Origin: Rhodococcus sp. P1Y
Lineage (GTDB): Bacteria; Actinomycetota; Actinomycetes; Mycobacteriales; Mycobacteriaceae
Direction: 5' to 3'
DNA: 64,000 nt
NCBI RefSeq assembly: GCF_003641205.1
Contig: NZ_CP032762.1
Coordinates: 3,968,001 to 4,032,000 of the forward strand
Shown here: positions 8,142 through 17,158 of the stretch, one piece after another
Layout: every line of letters starts with the position of its first letter
Position numbering within the stretch: the stretch's first letter is position 1
Made by a program: the position numbers and the translations under genes
Notes under the pieces: generated by a model
What the model was told of the DNA's origin: nothing
What the model saw: the letters and a program-made list of their open reading frames with translations, nothing else
Databases searched by the model: none

Positions 8142-10883
8142 CTAGTGCGCTGCTTTGTCCCAGCTTCGGCCCGTCCCGACGGATACCTCGAGCGGGACGG
8201 ACAACGAGATCGCAGACGACATTTTCTCGCGCACGAGTGCTTCGACCTGTTCACGCTCGGACTCCACGACTTCCAGGACCAATTCGTCGTGGACCTGTAG
8301 GAGCATGCGGGACTTCAATTTCGACTCGGACAGACTGCGGTGCACGTCGATCATCGCAACCTTGATGATGTCGGCCGCGGTGCCTTGTATCGGGGCGTTC
8401 AGGGCAGCGCGTTCTGCAACCTCGCGACGCTGACGGTTGTCACTGTTGAGGTCGGGCAGGTAACGACGGCGTCCATAGAGCGTCGAGGTGTAGCCGACCT
8501 TGCGTGACTCCTCCACTGCATTTCGCAAGTAGTCGCGAACTCCACCGAAGCGCGAGAAGTACGCCTCCATTTGCTGTTTTGCCTCGTCGGTCGAGATTTT
8601 GAGCTGCGCGGCGAGCCCGAAGGCACTCAGCCCGTACGCGAGACCGTAGGACATTGCCTTCACTCGGCGGCGGAGTTCCGGTGTGACCTCCTCGATCGGT
8701 ACACCGAACGCCCGTGCTCCTACGAAACTGTGCAGATCTTCACCGGTGTTGAACGCTTCGATCAGGCCTTCGTCTCCGGAAAGATGGGCCATGATGCGCA
8801 TCTCGATCTGGCTGTAGTCCGCGGTGAGGAGCGCGTCGTAGCCCTCGCCCACGACGAACCCGTCGCGGATATGCCTGCCTGCCTCGTTGCGCACCGGGAT
8901 GTTCTGCAGATTGGGTTCGGTGGAGGACAGACGGCCCGTCGCAGCGACGGTCTGATTGAACGTCGTGTGAATGCGACCGTCGTCGGCGACGGACTTGAGC
9001 AAACCGTCGACAGTCACCTTCATCCGGGTCGCGTCGCGGTGATCGAGAAGGAACTTCAGGAATGGATGCTCGGTCTTTTCGAACATGCTTTGAAGCGCAT
9101 CGGCATCGGTGGTGTAACCGGTCTTGGTCTTCTTGGTTTTCGGCATGTCGAGCTCGTCGAACAACACGACCTGCAGCTGCTTCGGCGATCCGAGGTTGAT
9201 CTGCTTGCCGATGACCTCGTACGCCGCGTTGGCTGCGTCACCGACCTGATCGGCGAACCCACTCTGTAATTCCTCCAGGTGATCTCGGCCGACGGCGATA
9301 CCCGTCGCCTCGAGGTCTGCCAGGACCGTCAGAAGCGGAAGTTCCATGTCCGAGAGCAACGACGTCGACTCGATGCTGTCCAACTCGGCGTCGAGTGCTG
9401 CTGCGAGGTCCAGAATGGCTTGAGCCCGCAGAATTTCACCCTCGGCGACTGCAGCCTCGGCCACGTCCTCGGTATCGAGGAGCGACAGCTGCCCTTCCAC
9501 CGAATCCTCGGCTCGGAGTTCGCGTTTGAGGTAGCGCAACGACAAATCATCGAGATTGAAGCTGCGTTGTCCCGGCCGAACCAGATACGCTGCGAGGGCG
9601 GTATCACTCGTCAGTCCATTCAGAGTCCACCCCCTACCGCGGAGCGCGTGGATGGCCCACTTGGCCTCGTGCAGAGCTTTCGGCTGGGCGGGGTCGGCCA
9701 ACCACGCGGCGAGCGCTTGCTCATCGGACTCGTCGAGAGCACTCGTGGTGACGAATCCGCCCTCGCCGTCGGATGCGGCGATCGCAACGGACACCGCGTC
9801 GCTGTCGAACGGACGGCGTGGGCCGACGACGGAGAGCCCGTGGCGCTCGCCCGTCGACGCATGGGCCTTCAGCCACTCGGCGAGCTCCCCCACCGGTACG
9901 GTCCCACCCTTGACGTCGAAACCCTCCTCCGCCTCGGGCTCCACCGAGGACAGCGTCTCGAACAGCCGGTCGCGCAGAACCCTGAATTCGAGATCGTCGA
10001 ACAACGCGTGGATTTTCTCGCGATCCCACGGTGCCAGCTCGAGCTGATCCGGCGTGTAGGGAAGCGGGACGTCGCGAACCATCTCGGTGAGTTCACGATT
10101 GAGCACTACGGAGGACAGGTTGGCGCGGAGGGCATCTCCGACCTTGCCTTTCACCTTGTCCACATTGTTGACGAGTTCCTCGAGCGACCCGTACTCCACG
10201 ATCCACTTGGTGGCGGTCTTCTCGCCGACTCCTGGGATGCCAGGCAGGTTGTCGCTTGGGTCGCCGCGCAACGCGGCGAAGTCCGGATACTGCGACGGTG
10301 TCAGGCCGTATTTGCTGGTTACCTCTTCCGGGGTGAAACGGGTGAGCTCCGAAACGCCCTTCTTCGGGTAAAGGACTGTCACGTTCTCGGTGACCAACTG
10401 CAACGAATCCCTGTCGCCGGTGACGACGAGGACGCGGTAGCCAAGCACCTCGGCCTGGGTCACCAGCGTCGCGATGATGTCGTCCGCCTCGAACCCAGCC
10501 TCTGCCATGACCGGGATGCCCATTGCACCGAGGACATCCTTGGTGATGTCGACCTGGCCGGCGAATTCGTCCGGCGTCTTGCTGCGATTGGCTTTGTACT
10601 CGGGAAACCGCTCGGCTCTGAACGTTTGGCGGGACACATCGAACGCCGCGGCGATGTGCGTCGGCTTCTCGTCGCGCAGCAAGTTGATCAACATGGACGT
10701 GAACCCGTAGACAGCGTTGGTCGACTGACCACTCGTCGTCTTGAAGTTGTCCACCGGCAGCGCGAAGAAGGCTCGGAACGCGATGGAGTGACCGTCGATC
10801 AGCAACAGCGTCGGCGGCGACGCATCAGCAGATTTGCCGGTCGTGGGAGCGGAGGCAGGACTGGCGTCGGTTACAGGGCTCAC
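8142..10883 (-). CDS. polA: DNA polymerase I
   Basis: 913-aa repair and Okazaki-fragment processing polymerase. The N-terminal 5'-3' exonuclease domain begins LLLIDGHSIAFRAFF and has the helix-hairpin-helix GIPGVGEKTATKW. The central 3'-5' exonuclease-like region appears degenerate, as usual in actinobacteria. The polymerase domain carries motif A DYSQIEMRIMAHLS, motif B RRRVKAMSYGLAYGLSAFG and motif C LLQVHDELVLEV. The start chosen is the GTG at 10883; the frame stays open to 11018 but that part has no family match. A TAGACT hexamer 8 nt before the GTG could be a -10 giving an almost leaderless mRNA. Confidence 0.95.
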   Translation of the reverse strand: MSPVTDASPASAPTTGKSADASPPTLLLIDGHSIAFRAFFALPVDNFKTTSGQSTNAVYGFTSMLINLLRDEKPTHIAAAFDVSRQTFRAERFPEYKANRSKTPDEFAGQVDITKDVLGAMGIPVMAEAGFEADDIIATLVTQAEVLGYRVLVVTGDRDSLQLVTENVTVLYPKKGVSELTRFTPEEVTSKYGLTPSQYPDFAALRGDPSDNLPGIPGVGEKTATKWIVEYGSLEELVNNVDKVKGKVGDALRANLSSVVLNRELTEMVRDVPLPYTPDQLELAPWDREKIHALFDDLEFRVLRDRLFETLSSVEPEAEEGFDVKGGTVPVGELAEWLKAHASTGERHGLSVVGPRRPFDSDAVSVAIAASDGEGGFVTTSALDESDEQALAAWLADPAQPKALHEAKWAIHALRGRGWTLNGLTSDTALAAYLVRPGQRSFNLDDLSLRYLKRELRAEDSVEGQLSLLDTEDVAEAAVAEGEILRAQAILDLAAALDAELDSIESTSLLSDMELPLLTVLADLEATGIAVGRDHLEELQSGFADQVGDAANAAYEVIGKQINLGSPKQLQVVLFDELDMPKTKKTKTGYTTDADALQSMFEKTEHPFLKFLLDHRDATRMKVTVDGLLKSVADDGRIHTTFNQTVAATGRLSSTEPNLQNIPVRNEAGRHIRDGFVVGEGYDALLTADYSQIEMRIMAHLSGDEGLIEAFNTGEDLHSFVGARAFGVPIEEVTPELRRRVKAMSYGLAYGLSAFGLAAQLKISTDEAKQQMEAYFSRFGGVRDYLRNAVEESRKVGYTSTLYGRRRYLPDLNSDNRQRREVAERAALNAPIQGTAADIIKVAMIDVHRSLSESKLKSRMLLQVHDELVLEVVESEREQVEALVREKMSSAISLSVPLEVSVGTGRSWDKAAH

Positions 10884-11092
10884 GGTCGTCCAGTCTAGGT
10901 AGAGGGTCCGACAGCTGCTGGCGTGGATGCGGATCTCGGGCAATTTGCCTGCTCGCGAAGTTCGAAACACAAATGAAACTTCCCAGAAATTCCAGACGCC
11001 GGTTTCGTGCGCTTCCAACAGTTAGAGTCCGACAATTGCAAGTAGCCGAGCCCTGCCATGGGCTCACCCCGACAACCGTCCGGAGGACGTGC

Positions 11093-12472
11093 GTGGCTCC
11101 AAATGTTCGATGGACCCGAAGGAAGACTCGAATTCGGTTCACCAGCCGAATCTCGCTCCGCCTTTTGAGACAGACCCTCATGTTGGCGATTCTCGGATCC
11201 ATAGCAGCAGTGACGTTCGGCGGAACTGCTCTAGCGCAGGAACCGACCCCAACTCCCCCACCAGCTGCATCGACGTCGGAGTCACCGCCGGCTGATGCAG
11301 TGTCCGTCAGCGGCAGCCTCAACAACGGCGGTGAACGGCTCGCCGATGTCGACGTCACCGCCAAAGATGCCTCCGGCGAGGAAGTCGGCAGGACAACCTC
11401 GGCCGACGGTGGCCGGTGGACGCTCGAATTGTCCCCCGGCTCCTACACGTTCGGCGTAGACCCCGAGACCCTGCCCGACGGAGTCAACGTCCAGGGCGAG
11501 GTGCAGCGCGACGTGGCAGCCGGACGCGCCAACACCGTCATCTTCTCGTTCGGCGAAGCCCGTACTGCTACTGAAGTGCCTTTCTACGAGAAGTTCATCA
11601 GGACGACCGTCGACGGTCTGCGTTTCGGGCTCGTCATTGCCCTCGCCGCAGTCGGCCTGAGCCTCATCTTCGGCACGACCGGCCTGACCAACTTCGCCCA
11701 TGGCGAGCTGGTCACACTCGGCGCAGTCGCAGCATGGGTGTTCAACGTCAGTATGGGCATTCAGTTGATCTGGGCAACGATCCTGGCGATCATCGTCGGC
11801 GTCGCCATCGGATGGCTGAACAACTCCCTCATCTGGCGCCCTCTGCGAAAACGTAAGACAGGCCTGATCGCTCAGCTGGTGGTCTCCATCGGCCTGGCTA
11901 TCGCGTTCCGCTATCTCATCCTCATCTTCTTCTCCGACCGTGCCGAGCCGTTCGACGACTACCAGGCACAGACCCAGAACGAGTGGGGCCCACTGGCCAT
12001 CACCAACGTCAACCTCGCCTGCATCGTCATCAGCATCGTCGTGCTGGTGGGCGTCGCGCTGATGTTGCAACGCACTCGCATCGGCAAGGCAATGCGGGCC
12101 GTCGCCGACAACCGAGACCTGGCCGCGTCGTCCGGCATCAACGTCGAACGCGTCGTGACCTTCGTCTGGTGCATGGGCGGTGGCCTAGCGGCACTTGGCG
12201 GCGTCCTGTTCGGCCTTTCCGAACTCGGCGGGCGCGTCCAATGGGAGATGGGCTTCAAACTGCTCCTCCTTATGTTCGCCGGAATCACATTGGGCGGCCT
12301 GGGAACCGCCTACGGAGCTCTCCTCGGCTGCGTCATCGTCGGACTCCTCGTCCAGTGGTCGACGATGATCATCAATCCCGATCTCAAATACATCGGAGGA
12401 CTGCTCGTCTTGATTCTCATCCTCGTCGTCAGGCCTCAGGGCATACTCGGCTCGCGGCAAAGGATCGGGTGA
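11093..12472 (+). CDS. livH: Branched-chain amino-acid ABC permease LivH with exported Ig-like N-terminal domain
   Basis: 459 aa from the GTG at 11093, which has GGAGG six nt upstream. Residues 1-48 look like a long signal peptide or anchor (basic start, hydrophobic core, ALA-QE cleavage-type site). A Pro/Thr/Ser linker follows, then at about 68-155 a carboxypeptidase-regulatory/Ig-like fold (VSGSLNNGGERLADVDVTA, GRWTLELSPGSYTFGV). From about 172 comes a full LivH permease with motifs FGTTGLTNFAHGELVTLGA and MRAVADNRDLAASSGI. The LivH family is normally near 290-310 aa, so about 170 residues are added in front. It is the first gene of livHMGF and overlaps livM by 4 nt. Confidence 0.92.
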   Translation: MAPNVRWTRRKTRIRFTSRISLRLLRQTLMLAILGSIAAVTFGGTALAQEPTPTPPPAASTSESPPADAVSVSGSLNNGGERLADVDVTAKDASGEEVGRTTSADGGRWTLELSPGSYTFGVDPETLPDGVNVQGEVQRDVAAGRANTVIFSFGEARTATEVPFYEKFIRTTVDGLRFGLVIALAAVGLSLIFGTTGLTNFAHGELVTLGAVAAWVFNVSMGIQLIWATILAIIVGVAIGWLNNSLIWRPLRKRKTGLIAQLVVSIGLAIAFRYLILIFFSDRAEPFDDYQAQTQNEWGPLAITNVNLACIVISIVVLVGVALMLQRTRIGKAMRAVADNRDLAASSGINVERVVTFVWCMGGGLAALGGVLFGLSELGGRVQWEMGFKLLLLMFAGITLGGLGTAYGALLGCVIVGLLVQWSTMIINPDLKYIGGLLVLILILVVRPQGILGSRQRIG

Positions 12473-13467
12473 CCGGTATGGATATTCTCGGAGCACTCCA
12501 AGTCTCGCTCGCTCAGCTGATCGGGCCGTCGGCCATTTTCTACGCTCTTCTGGCCATCGGCCTGAACCTTCACTTCGGTTACGCCGGACTTCTCAACTTC
12601 GGTCAGATCGGCTTCGCACTGCTCGGCGGTTACGGCGTCGGCATCATGACCATCACCTACCAGCAGCCGCTCTGGGTCGGCATCCTCGTCGGACTGGGCG
12701 CGGCAGGTCTTCTCGCGTTGGTACTCGGAATTCCGACGCTTCGACTACGCGCGGACTATCTCGCCATCGTCACAATTGCAGCCTCGGAGATCCTCAGACT
12801 CGTCTTCCGATCCACCGCGACAGATCCGGTGACCAAATCCACCAACGGCATCTTCGGGTTCGCAGATCCGTTCACCTCGCTCAGCCCGTTCGACTCAGGC
12901 AAGCAATATGCCTTCCTCGGCGTCAAGTTCTACGGCGACGACCTGTGGGCGATGGTGGTCGGCTGGACGCTGGTTCTGCTGCTGTGCGGCTTGATTTATC
13001 TCCTGACACACAGTCCGTGGGGACGCGTCCTCAAAGCAGTTCGTGAAGACGAGGATGCAGCGCGGTCGCTGGGCAAAAACGTCTTCGTCTACAAGATGCA
13101 GGCCCTCGTGCTCGGTGGTGTCATCGGCGGTATGGGCGGCGTCTTCAACGCCTTGCAGACGAAGTCGATCAACCCCGACTTCTACTCGACGGCACAGACG
13201 TTCTTCGCCTTCGGCGCTCTGATCCTCGGTGGCGCGGCAACGGTGTTCGGGCCGGTCCTGGGCGCCATGCTGTTCTGGTTCCTGCTATCCATCCCCGACG
13301 CCCTCCTTCGCCAGGCCATCTCCGGCCCCGACCCGCTGCTCAACCTCAGTGAACAGCAGGTCGGTGCAACGCGATTCGTGCTCTTGGGCATACTCATCGC
13401 CGTTCTGATGGTCTTCAGACCGCAGGGTATTCTCGGCAACAAGCGAGAGGTCCAACTCAATGCCTAG
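12469..13467 (+). CDS. livM: Branched-chain amino-acid ABC transporter permease LivM
   Basis: 332-aa inner-membrane permease, partner of LivH. The LivM signature is present: FGYAGLLNFGQIGFALLGGYG, TLRLRADYLAIVTIAASEI and the cytoplasmic loop WGRVLKAVREDEDAARSLG. The chosen GTG (12469) overlaps the livH stop as GTGA and has AAAGGA upstream; an ATG 9 nt later (12478) is also possible. It overlaps the livG start by 8 nt, so the four liv genes are probably one transcript. Confidence 0.93.
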   Translation: MTGMDILGALQVSLAQLIGPSAIFYALLAIGLNLHFGYAGLLNFGQIGFALLGGYGVGIMTITYQQPLWVGILVGLGAAGLLALVLGIPTLRLRADYLAIVTIAASEILRLVFRSTATDPVTKSTNGIFGFADPFTSLSPFDSGKQYAFLGVKFYGDDLWAMVVGWTLVLLLCGLIYLLTHSPWGRVLKAVREDEDAARSLGKNVFVYKMQALVLGGVIGGMGGVFNALQTKSINPDFYSTAQTFFAFGALILGGAATVFGPVLGAMLFWFLLSIPDALLRQAISGPDPLLNLSEQQVGATRFVLLGILIAVLMVFRPQGILGNKREVQLNA

Positions 13468-14512
13468 AACGCCACACGCAGGGCCCGATGCGAGGCGGCC
13501 CCTCAGCGCGGAGCAGCGATCAACGCTCTTTGCCGGCGTCCCTCAGACACCGGGTGCCCCCAAGCCGGACGCAACACTCGTCGTCGACGGCGTCTCCCGA
13601 ACGTTCGGCGGCCTCAAAGCAGTCGACGTCGCACACCTCGAATTTCAGCGGGGATGCATTACCGGGCTGATCGGCCCGAACGGTGCGGGCAAAACGACAC
13701 TGTTCAATCTGCTGACCGGCTTCGATCGGCCCGACACCGGCACATGGTCGATGGACGGTCAATCCCTGGGCAAGATGCATCCGCATCAGGTGGCGCGCAA
13801 GGGCGTGGTGCGGACGTTTCAGCTGACCAAGGCCCTGTCAAAACTGACGGTGCTCGACAACGTGCGTCTCGGCGCCACGGGGCAGCGCGGCGAGCGAATC
13901 GTCAACACGTTGATGCCGTGGACCTGGAAGAAGCAGGAAAAGGAGATCACCGAGAGGGCGTACGAGCTACTCGCACGGTTCAAACTCGATGCGAAGGCCG
14001 ATGACCTCGCCGGTTCGATGTCCGGAGGGCAGCGCAAGCTGCTCGAAATGGCACGTGCGCTGATGACCGACCCTGCGGTCGTCATGCTCGACGAGCCGAT
14101 GGCAGGCGTCAATCCTGCTCTGACGCAGAGCCTTCTGGGACACATCAAGTCACTGCGCGACGACGGAATGACGGTGGTGTTCGTCGAACACGACATGGAC
14201 GTCATCCGCGACATCAGCGACTGGGTCGTCGTCATGGCGCAGGGAAGCGTGATAGCCGAGTCGACGCCGGAGGACCTGTCCAACAACGGCGCCGTCGTCG
14301 ATGCCTACCTCGGTAGCCACCACGACCAGGCACTCGAATTCGACGAGAACGGCAACCCCGTCGGCGCCACTGCCGAATTGGCTCAGGCATTGGAACAAGC
14401 CGAGGCCGAAGAACTCCAGGCAGGCGGCAACCTGTCCGAACCGGAGTTCGTCGCACCCGCGGATGTCGCGCCGACGGCCGGCAAGCACGCCAAGGAAGAA
14501 GACGGCAAATGA
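13460..14512 (+). CDS. livG: Branched-chain amino-acid ABC transporter ATP-binding protein LivG with acidic tail
   Basis: 350-aa ATPase of the liv uptake system. Walker A is GPNGAGKTT, the signature is SGGQRKLLEMARALM, Walker B is VVMLDEPMAGVNP and the switch histidine is in VFVEHDMDVIRD. Typical LivG proteins are about 255 aa; here about 38 residues precede the first strand and a tail of about 65 residues rich in Glu/Ala follows the usual AYLG end. The ATG lies 8 nt inside livM. The tail has no motif I recognise. It overlaps livF by 4 nt (ATGA). Confidence 0.93.
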   Translation: MPRTPHAGPDARRPLSAEQRSTLFAGVPQTPGAPKPDATLVVDGVSRTFGGLKAVDVAHLEFQRGCITGLIGPNGAGKTTLFNLLTGFDRPDTGTWSMDGQSLGKMHPHQVARKGVVRTFQLTKALSKLTVLDNVRLGATGQRGERIVNTLMPWTWKKQEKEITERAYELLARFKLDAKADDLAGSMSGGQRKLLEMARALMTDPAVVMLDEPMAGVNPALTQSLLGHIKSLRDDGMTVVFVEHDMDVIRDISDWVVVMAQGSVIAESTPEDLSNNGAVVDAYLGSHHDQALEFDENGNPVGATAELAQALEQAEAEELQAGGNLSEPEFVAPADVAPTAGKHAKEEDGK

Positions 14513-15318
14513 GCGAACCGAGTACAACCAAGCTGACGCCTGCCGAATTCGCCGCAACCGCAGGCGAACACGCACGTCTCGCCGAGGGCGCGCTCGTGCG
14601 AGCAGACAACCTCGTGGCGGGCTACATCCCGGGCGTCAACATTCTCAACGAGTGCAACTTCTTCCTCAAGGACGGAGAGATCGTCGGCATCATCGGCCCG
14701 AACGGTGCCGGCAAGTCGACCTTGCTCAAGACCTTGTTCGGCCTGATTCCCGTGCGCGAGGGATCGGTGAAGCTTCGCGGAGACAACATCACCTCGGCCG
14801 AGGCGCACGTACTCGTCACCAAGGGTGTCGGCTACGTTCCGCAGACTCAGAACGTGTTTCCCTCACTCACCATCGAAGAGAACCTCGAGATGGGAATCTA
14901 TCTGCGACCGAAGAAGTTTCAGGAAAGATTCGACTTCGTCAGCGAACTCTTTCCACTGCTGGGCGAGCGCAAGAAGGTCAAGGCAGGCGCACTGTCCGGC
15001 GGCGAACGTCAGATGGTTGCCATGGGTCGGGCATTGATGATGGAGCCGTCGGTCCTTCTGCTCGACGAGCCGTCGGCCGGCCTGTCCCCCATGTTCCAAG
15101 ACGAGGTGTTCATCCGCTGCAAGAAGATCAACGCAACGGGAGTCTCGATCATCATGGTCGAGCAGAACGCACGTCGGTGCCTCCAGATCTGCGATCGCGG
15201 CTACGTCCTCGACCAGGGTCGTAACGCGTACACCGACACCGGACCTGCACTGATGAACGACCCAAAGGTCATCGAGCTGTACCTGGGTACCTTGGCGGGA
15301 AGCAAAGAAAAGAAGTAG
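14509..15318 (+). CDS. livF: Branched-chain amino-acid ABC transporter ATP-binding protein LivF
   Basis: 269-aa second ATPase of the liv system. Walker A is GPNGAGKST, the signature is LSGGERQMVAMGRALM, Walker B is VLLLDEPSAGLSP, and IIMVEQNARRCLQICDRGYV is the LivF-specific end. About 25 residues precede the conserved core. It is the last gene of livHMGF and is followed 13 nt later by a rho-independent terminator hairpin. The cognate binding lipoprotein gene faces it from the opposite strand across a repeat-containing gap. Confidence 0.94.
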   Translation: MSEPSTTKLTPAEFAATAGEHARLAEGALVRADNLVAGYIPGVNILNECNFFLKDGEIVGIIGPNGAGKSTLLKTLFGLIPVREGSVKLRGDNITSAEAHVLVTKGVGYVPQTQNVFPSLTIEENLEMGIYLRPKKFQERFDFVSELFPLLGERKKVKAGALSGGERQMVAMGRALMMEPSVLLLDEPSAGLSPMFQDEVFIRCKKINATGVSIIMVEQNARRCLQICDRGYVLDQGRNAYTDTGPALMNDPKVIELYLGTLAGSKEKK

Positions 15319-15331
15319 TTTCGATCCCCTC

Positions 15332-15364
15332 GAAACCCGGGTCCGCTCATCGGGCCCGGGTTTC
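15332..15364 (+). terminator. Terminator of the liv operon
   Basis: GAAACCCGGG (15332-15341) pairs with CCCGGGTTTC (15355-15364). Three further pairs (one G-U) extend the stem to 13 bp around a 7-nt loop, 13 nt after the livF stop. Confidence 0.8.
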
Positions 15365-15378
15365 GTGCTGCCGGGGGG

Positions 15379-15570
15379 TGACCGAATGTCTCATTCGGTC
15401 ACCTCGGGTGAGCGAACGGCTGTCTCGGTCACTCAGAGTGTGCGAATGTCTCATTCGGTCTCGTCGGGTGAGCGAATGACTGTCTCGGTCACTCAGAGTG
15501 TGCGAATGTCTCATTCGGTCACCTCGGGAGCCCCGGAATGCGAGCAAATGACTCATTCGGTCACCTCGGC
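15379..15570. repeat. Array of 30-bp imperfect repeats (60-bp higher-order unit) containing hairpins
   Basis: About six units of 30 bp alternate between two types, so the array reads as a 60-bp period (15379-15438, 15439-15498, then a diverged end). The first type contains a small palindrome; in the first copy GACCGAATG-TCT-CATTCGGTC is a perfect 9-bp stem with a 3-nt loop. Both strands stay open as Ser/Thr/His-rich frames, which is a property of the repeat rather than evidence of a gene. It fills the gap between the convergent livF and binding-protein genes, flanked by the terminators of both. Confidence 0.85.
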
Positions 15571-15587
15571 AGCCCGGGACAGACCAA

Positions 15588-15617
15588 AGCCCCGATCCGA
15601 GGGCTCGGACCGGGGCT
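15588..15617 (-). terminator. Terminator of the branched-chain amino-acid binding-protein gene
   Basis: Left arm AGCCCCGATCCGA (15588-15600) and right arm TCGGACCGGGGCT (15605-15617) pair with one mismatch around GGGC; on the minus strand a T-containing tract follows. It lies about 30 nt beyond the stop codon at 15646. Confidence 0.7.
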
Positions 15618-15645
15618 CTGGGCCTAGATACTCAGTACTGGAACA

Positions 15646-16986
15646 TCACTCGCCGACGACGATGTACTTGTCCGTGGTGAGCTTGTTGTCCGGTCCGAAG
15701 ACCAGGTTGCCGTACGAACCGGTTGCCGGCTCACCCGCGTCGCTGAAGTTCAGCGCACCGGTGACTCCGTCGTAGTCGATGTCGGTTCCGGCCTGGACGA
15801 GGGGAAGGCACTGTGCATACGTGGTGCACTTCTCGCCATCCTTGGTGACGCTGTTGATGTTGGCAGCGATGTCGGTGCCTGCAGTCGACTTGGCCTGCTC
15901 CGCAGCGAGTGCGGAGATGACCACTGCGTCGTAGGACTCACCGGCATAATTGAAGTCCACCAGAGCCGGGTCGACGGTCTTGAGGCGGTCCTGGAAGGCC
16001 GTGCCGACGTCGGTGAGCGGCGTGGTGCCACGCATCGTGTCCAGCAGCCCTGCAGCAACGGACTCACCGAGTGCGTTGCCCATGTTGCCGTCGACGCCGT
16101 AGACGAGAGTGCCGTCGGACGGTCCGATGCCCACCTCATGCATACGGGTGATGATCTTGGCCGACTCCTCGAAGCCGATGATCGCCACTGCATCAGGGGC
16201 GAAGTTGTTCACGTCGTCGACCTCGGCGTTGAACGACTGTGCGTTGGGGTCGTAAATGATCTTCTGGATCTGGTCGGACGCGATGCCCGCCTCTTCCAAG
16301 TTCGTGACGGTGTTGGCGGCGAGGCCGGTGCCGTACGGGTCGTTGAGCGCCAGGATGGACACACGCTGCGCACCGTCCTCGGCGATCAGCTGCGACAGAG
16401 CCTGCGCCTGCAGAACGTCGGTCGGTGCCGTACGGAAGTACTGGCCCTTGTCCGGGTAGCAGACGAACTGATCCGAGGTGTTGGCCGGAGAGAACTGTAC
16501 GACGCCTGCACTGGCGATCTTGTCGATCACCTTGAGCGACACCGAGGACGACGCTGCGCCGACGATCACGTCTGCACCGCCTGCGAGCAGACGGTCGACG
16601 GTCGTGTTGGCCGTGTCCGTCGTCGTGTCACCGGAATCGCCCTGGATCAGCTGAACGGGCTGTCCCAGAACGCCACCGGCTTCGTTGACCTCGTTGACTG
16701 CAAGCTGTACACCGGCGACCTCGGGGGGTCCGAGGAAGGCGAGGCTGCCTGTGGCCGGTAGCAACGTTCCGACGACCAGCGGAGTCGTAACCGGAGTTGC
16801 ACCTGCTGTCGCCTGGGCGGGCGTGCAATCAGTCGTCACGGTCTCTTCTGCTGGTGCCGAATTTCCACCGCTGGCGGAGCTGGAACTGTCACTCGAGCTG
16901 GAATCGTCGCTCGAAGAACAGCCGAACAGTGCCAATGACGCAGCACCCAGCACCGCAGCCGTGCGGACGTAGGTCCGTTTTGCCAT
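15646..16986 (-). CDS. livK: Branched-chain amino-acid ABC transporter substrate-binding lipoprotein
   Basis: 446-aa periplasmic-binding-fold lipoprotein (Leu/Ile/Val-binding type). The signal peptide ends in lipobox ALFGC with the Cys at residue 23, followed by a Ser/Asp-rich flexible linker (residues 24-45). The Peripla_BP_6 domain has TPLVVGTLLPATGSLAFLG, GGVLGQPVQLIQGDSG and VDRLLAGGADVIVGAASS. Two Cys pairs in the mature part may be disulfides. It is on the opposite strand to livHMGF but is the only such protein nearby and is almost certainly its receptor. Its own promoter must lie in 16987-17158. Confidence 0.92.
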   Translation of the reverse strand: MAKRTYVRTAAVLGAASLALFGCSSSDDSSSSDSSSSASGGNSAPAEETVTTDCTPAQATAGATPVTTPLVVGTLLPATGSLAFLGPPEVAGVQLAVNEVNEAGGVLGQPVQLIQGDSGDTTTDTANTTVDRLLAGGADVIVGAASSSVSLKVIDKIASAGVVQFSPANTSDQFVCYPDKGQYFRTAPTDVLQAQALSQLIAEDGAQRVSILALNDPYGTGLAANTVTNLEEAGIASDQIQKIIYDPNAQSFNAEVDDVNNFAPDAVAIIGFEESAKIITRMHEVGIGPSDGTLVYGVDGNMGNALGESVAAGLLDTMRGTTPLTDVGTAFQDRLKTVDPALVDFNYAGESYDAVVISALAAEQAKSTAGTDIAANINSVTKDGEKCTTYAQCLPLVQAGTDIDYDGVTGALNFSDAGEPATGSYGNLVFGPDNKLTTDKYIVVGE

Positions 16987-17158
16987 CTAGGGTCTCCTTG
17001 ATCGATCAAAAGATGAAGCACACGTGAGAAATGCGCCCCATGTGTGGAACAGACGCTAGCTGTCCGAATCGATCCGCGACGGTCGAGAAGACGGCTCGTG
17101 ACCTGACTGTGACCTGCAAGCCCGAAGATTTACATCGTCGTAGCGTGAAGACCGAAAG

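Noticed and set aside
9279..10898. 539-aa open frame on the plus strand
   Set aside because: Antisense to the clear polA gene; no recognisable motif.
10973..11092. N-terminal 40-residue extension of LivH from an ATG at 10973
   Set aside because: The GTG at 11093 has GGAGG at good spacing and begins a proper signal sequence; the upstream part looks untranslated.
15379..15570. Possible CRISPR array
   Set aside because: Units are contiguous without unique spacers, and there are no cas genes.
15365..15775. 136-aa Ser/Thr/Val-repeat open frame (and a 69-aa frame on the other strand)
   Set aside because: Both arise from the tandem repeat array and run into the binding-protein gene; no start signal or conserved domain.
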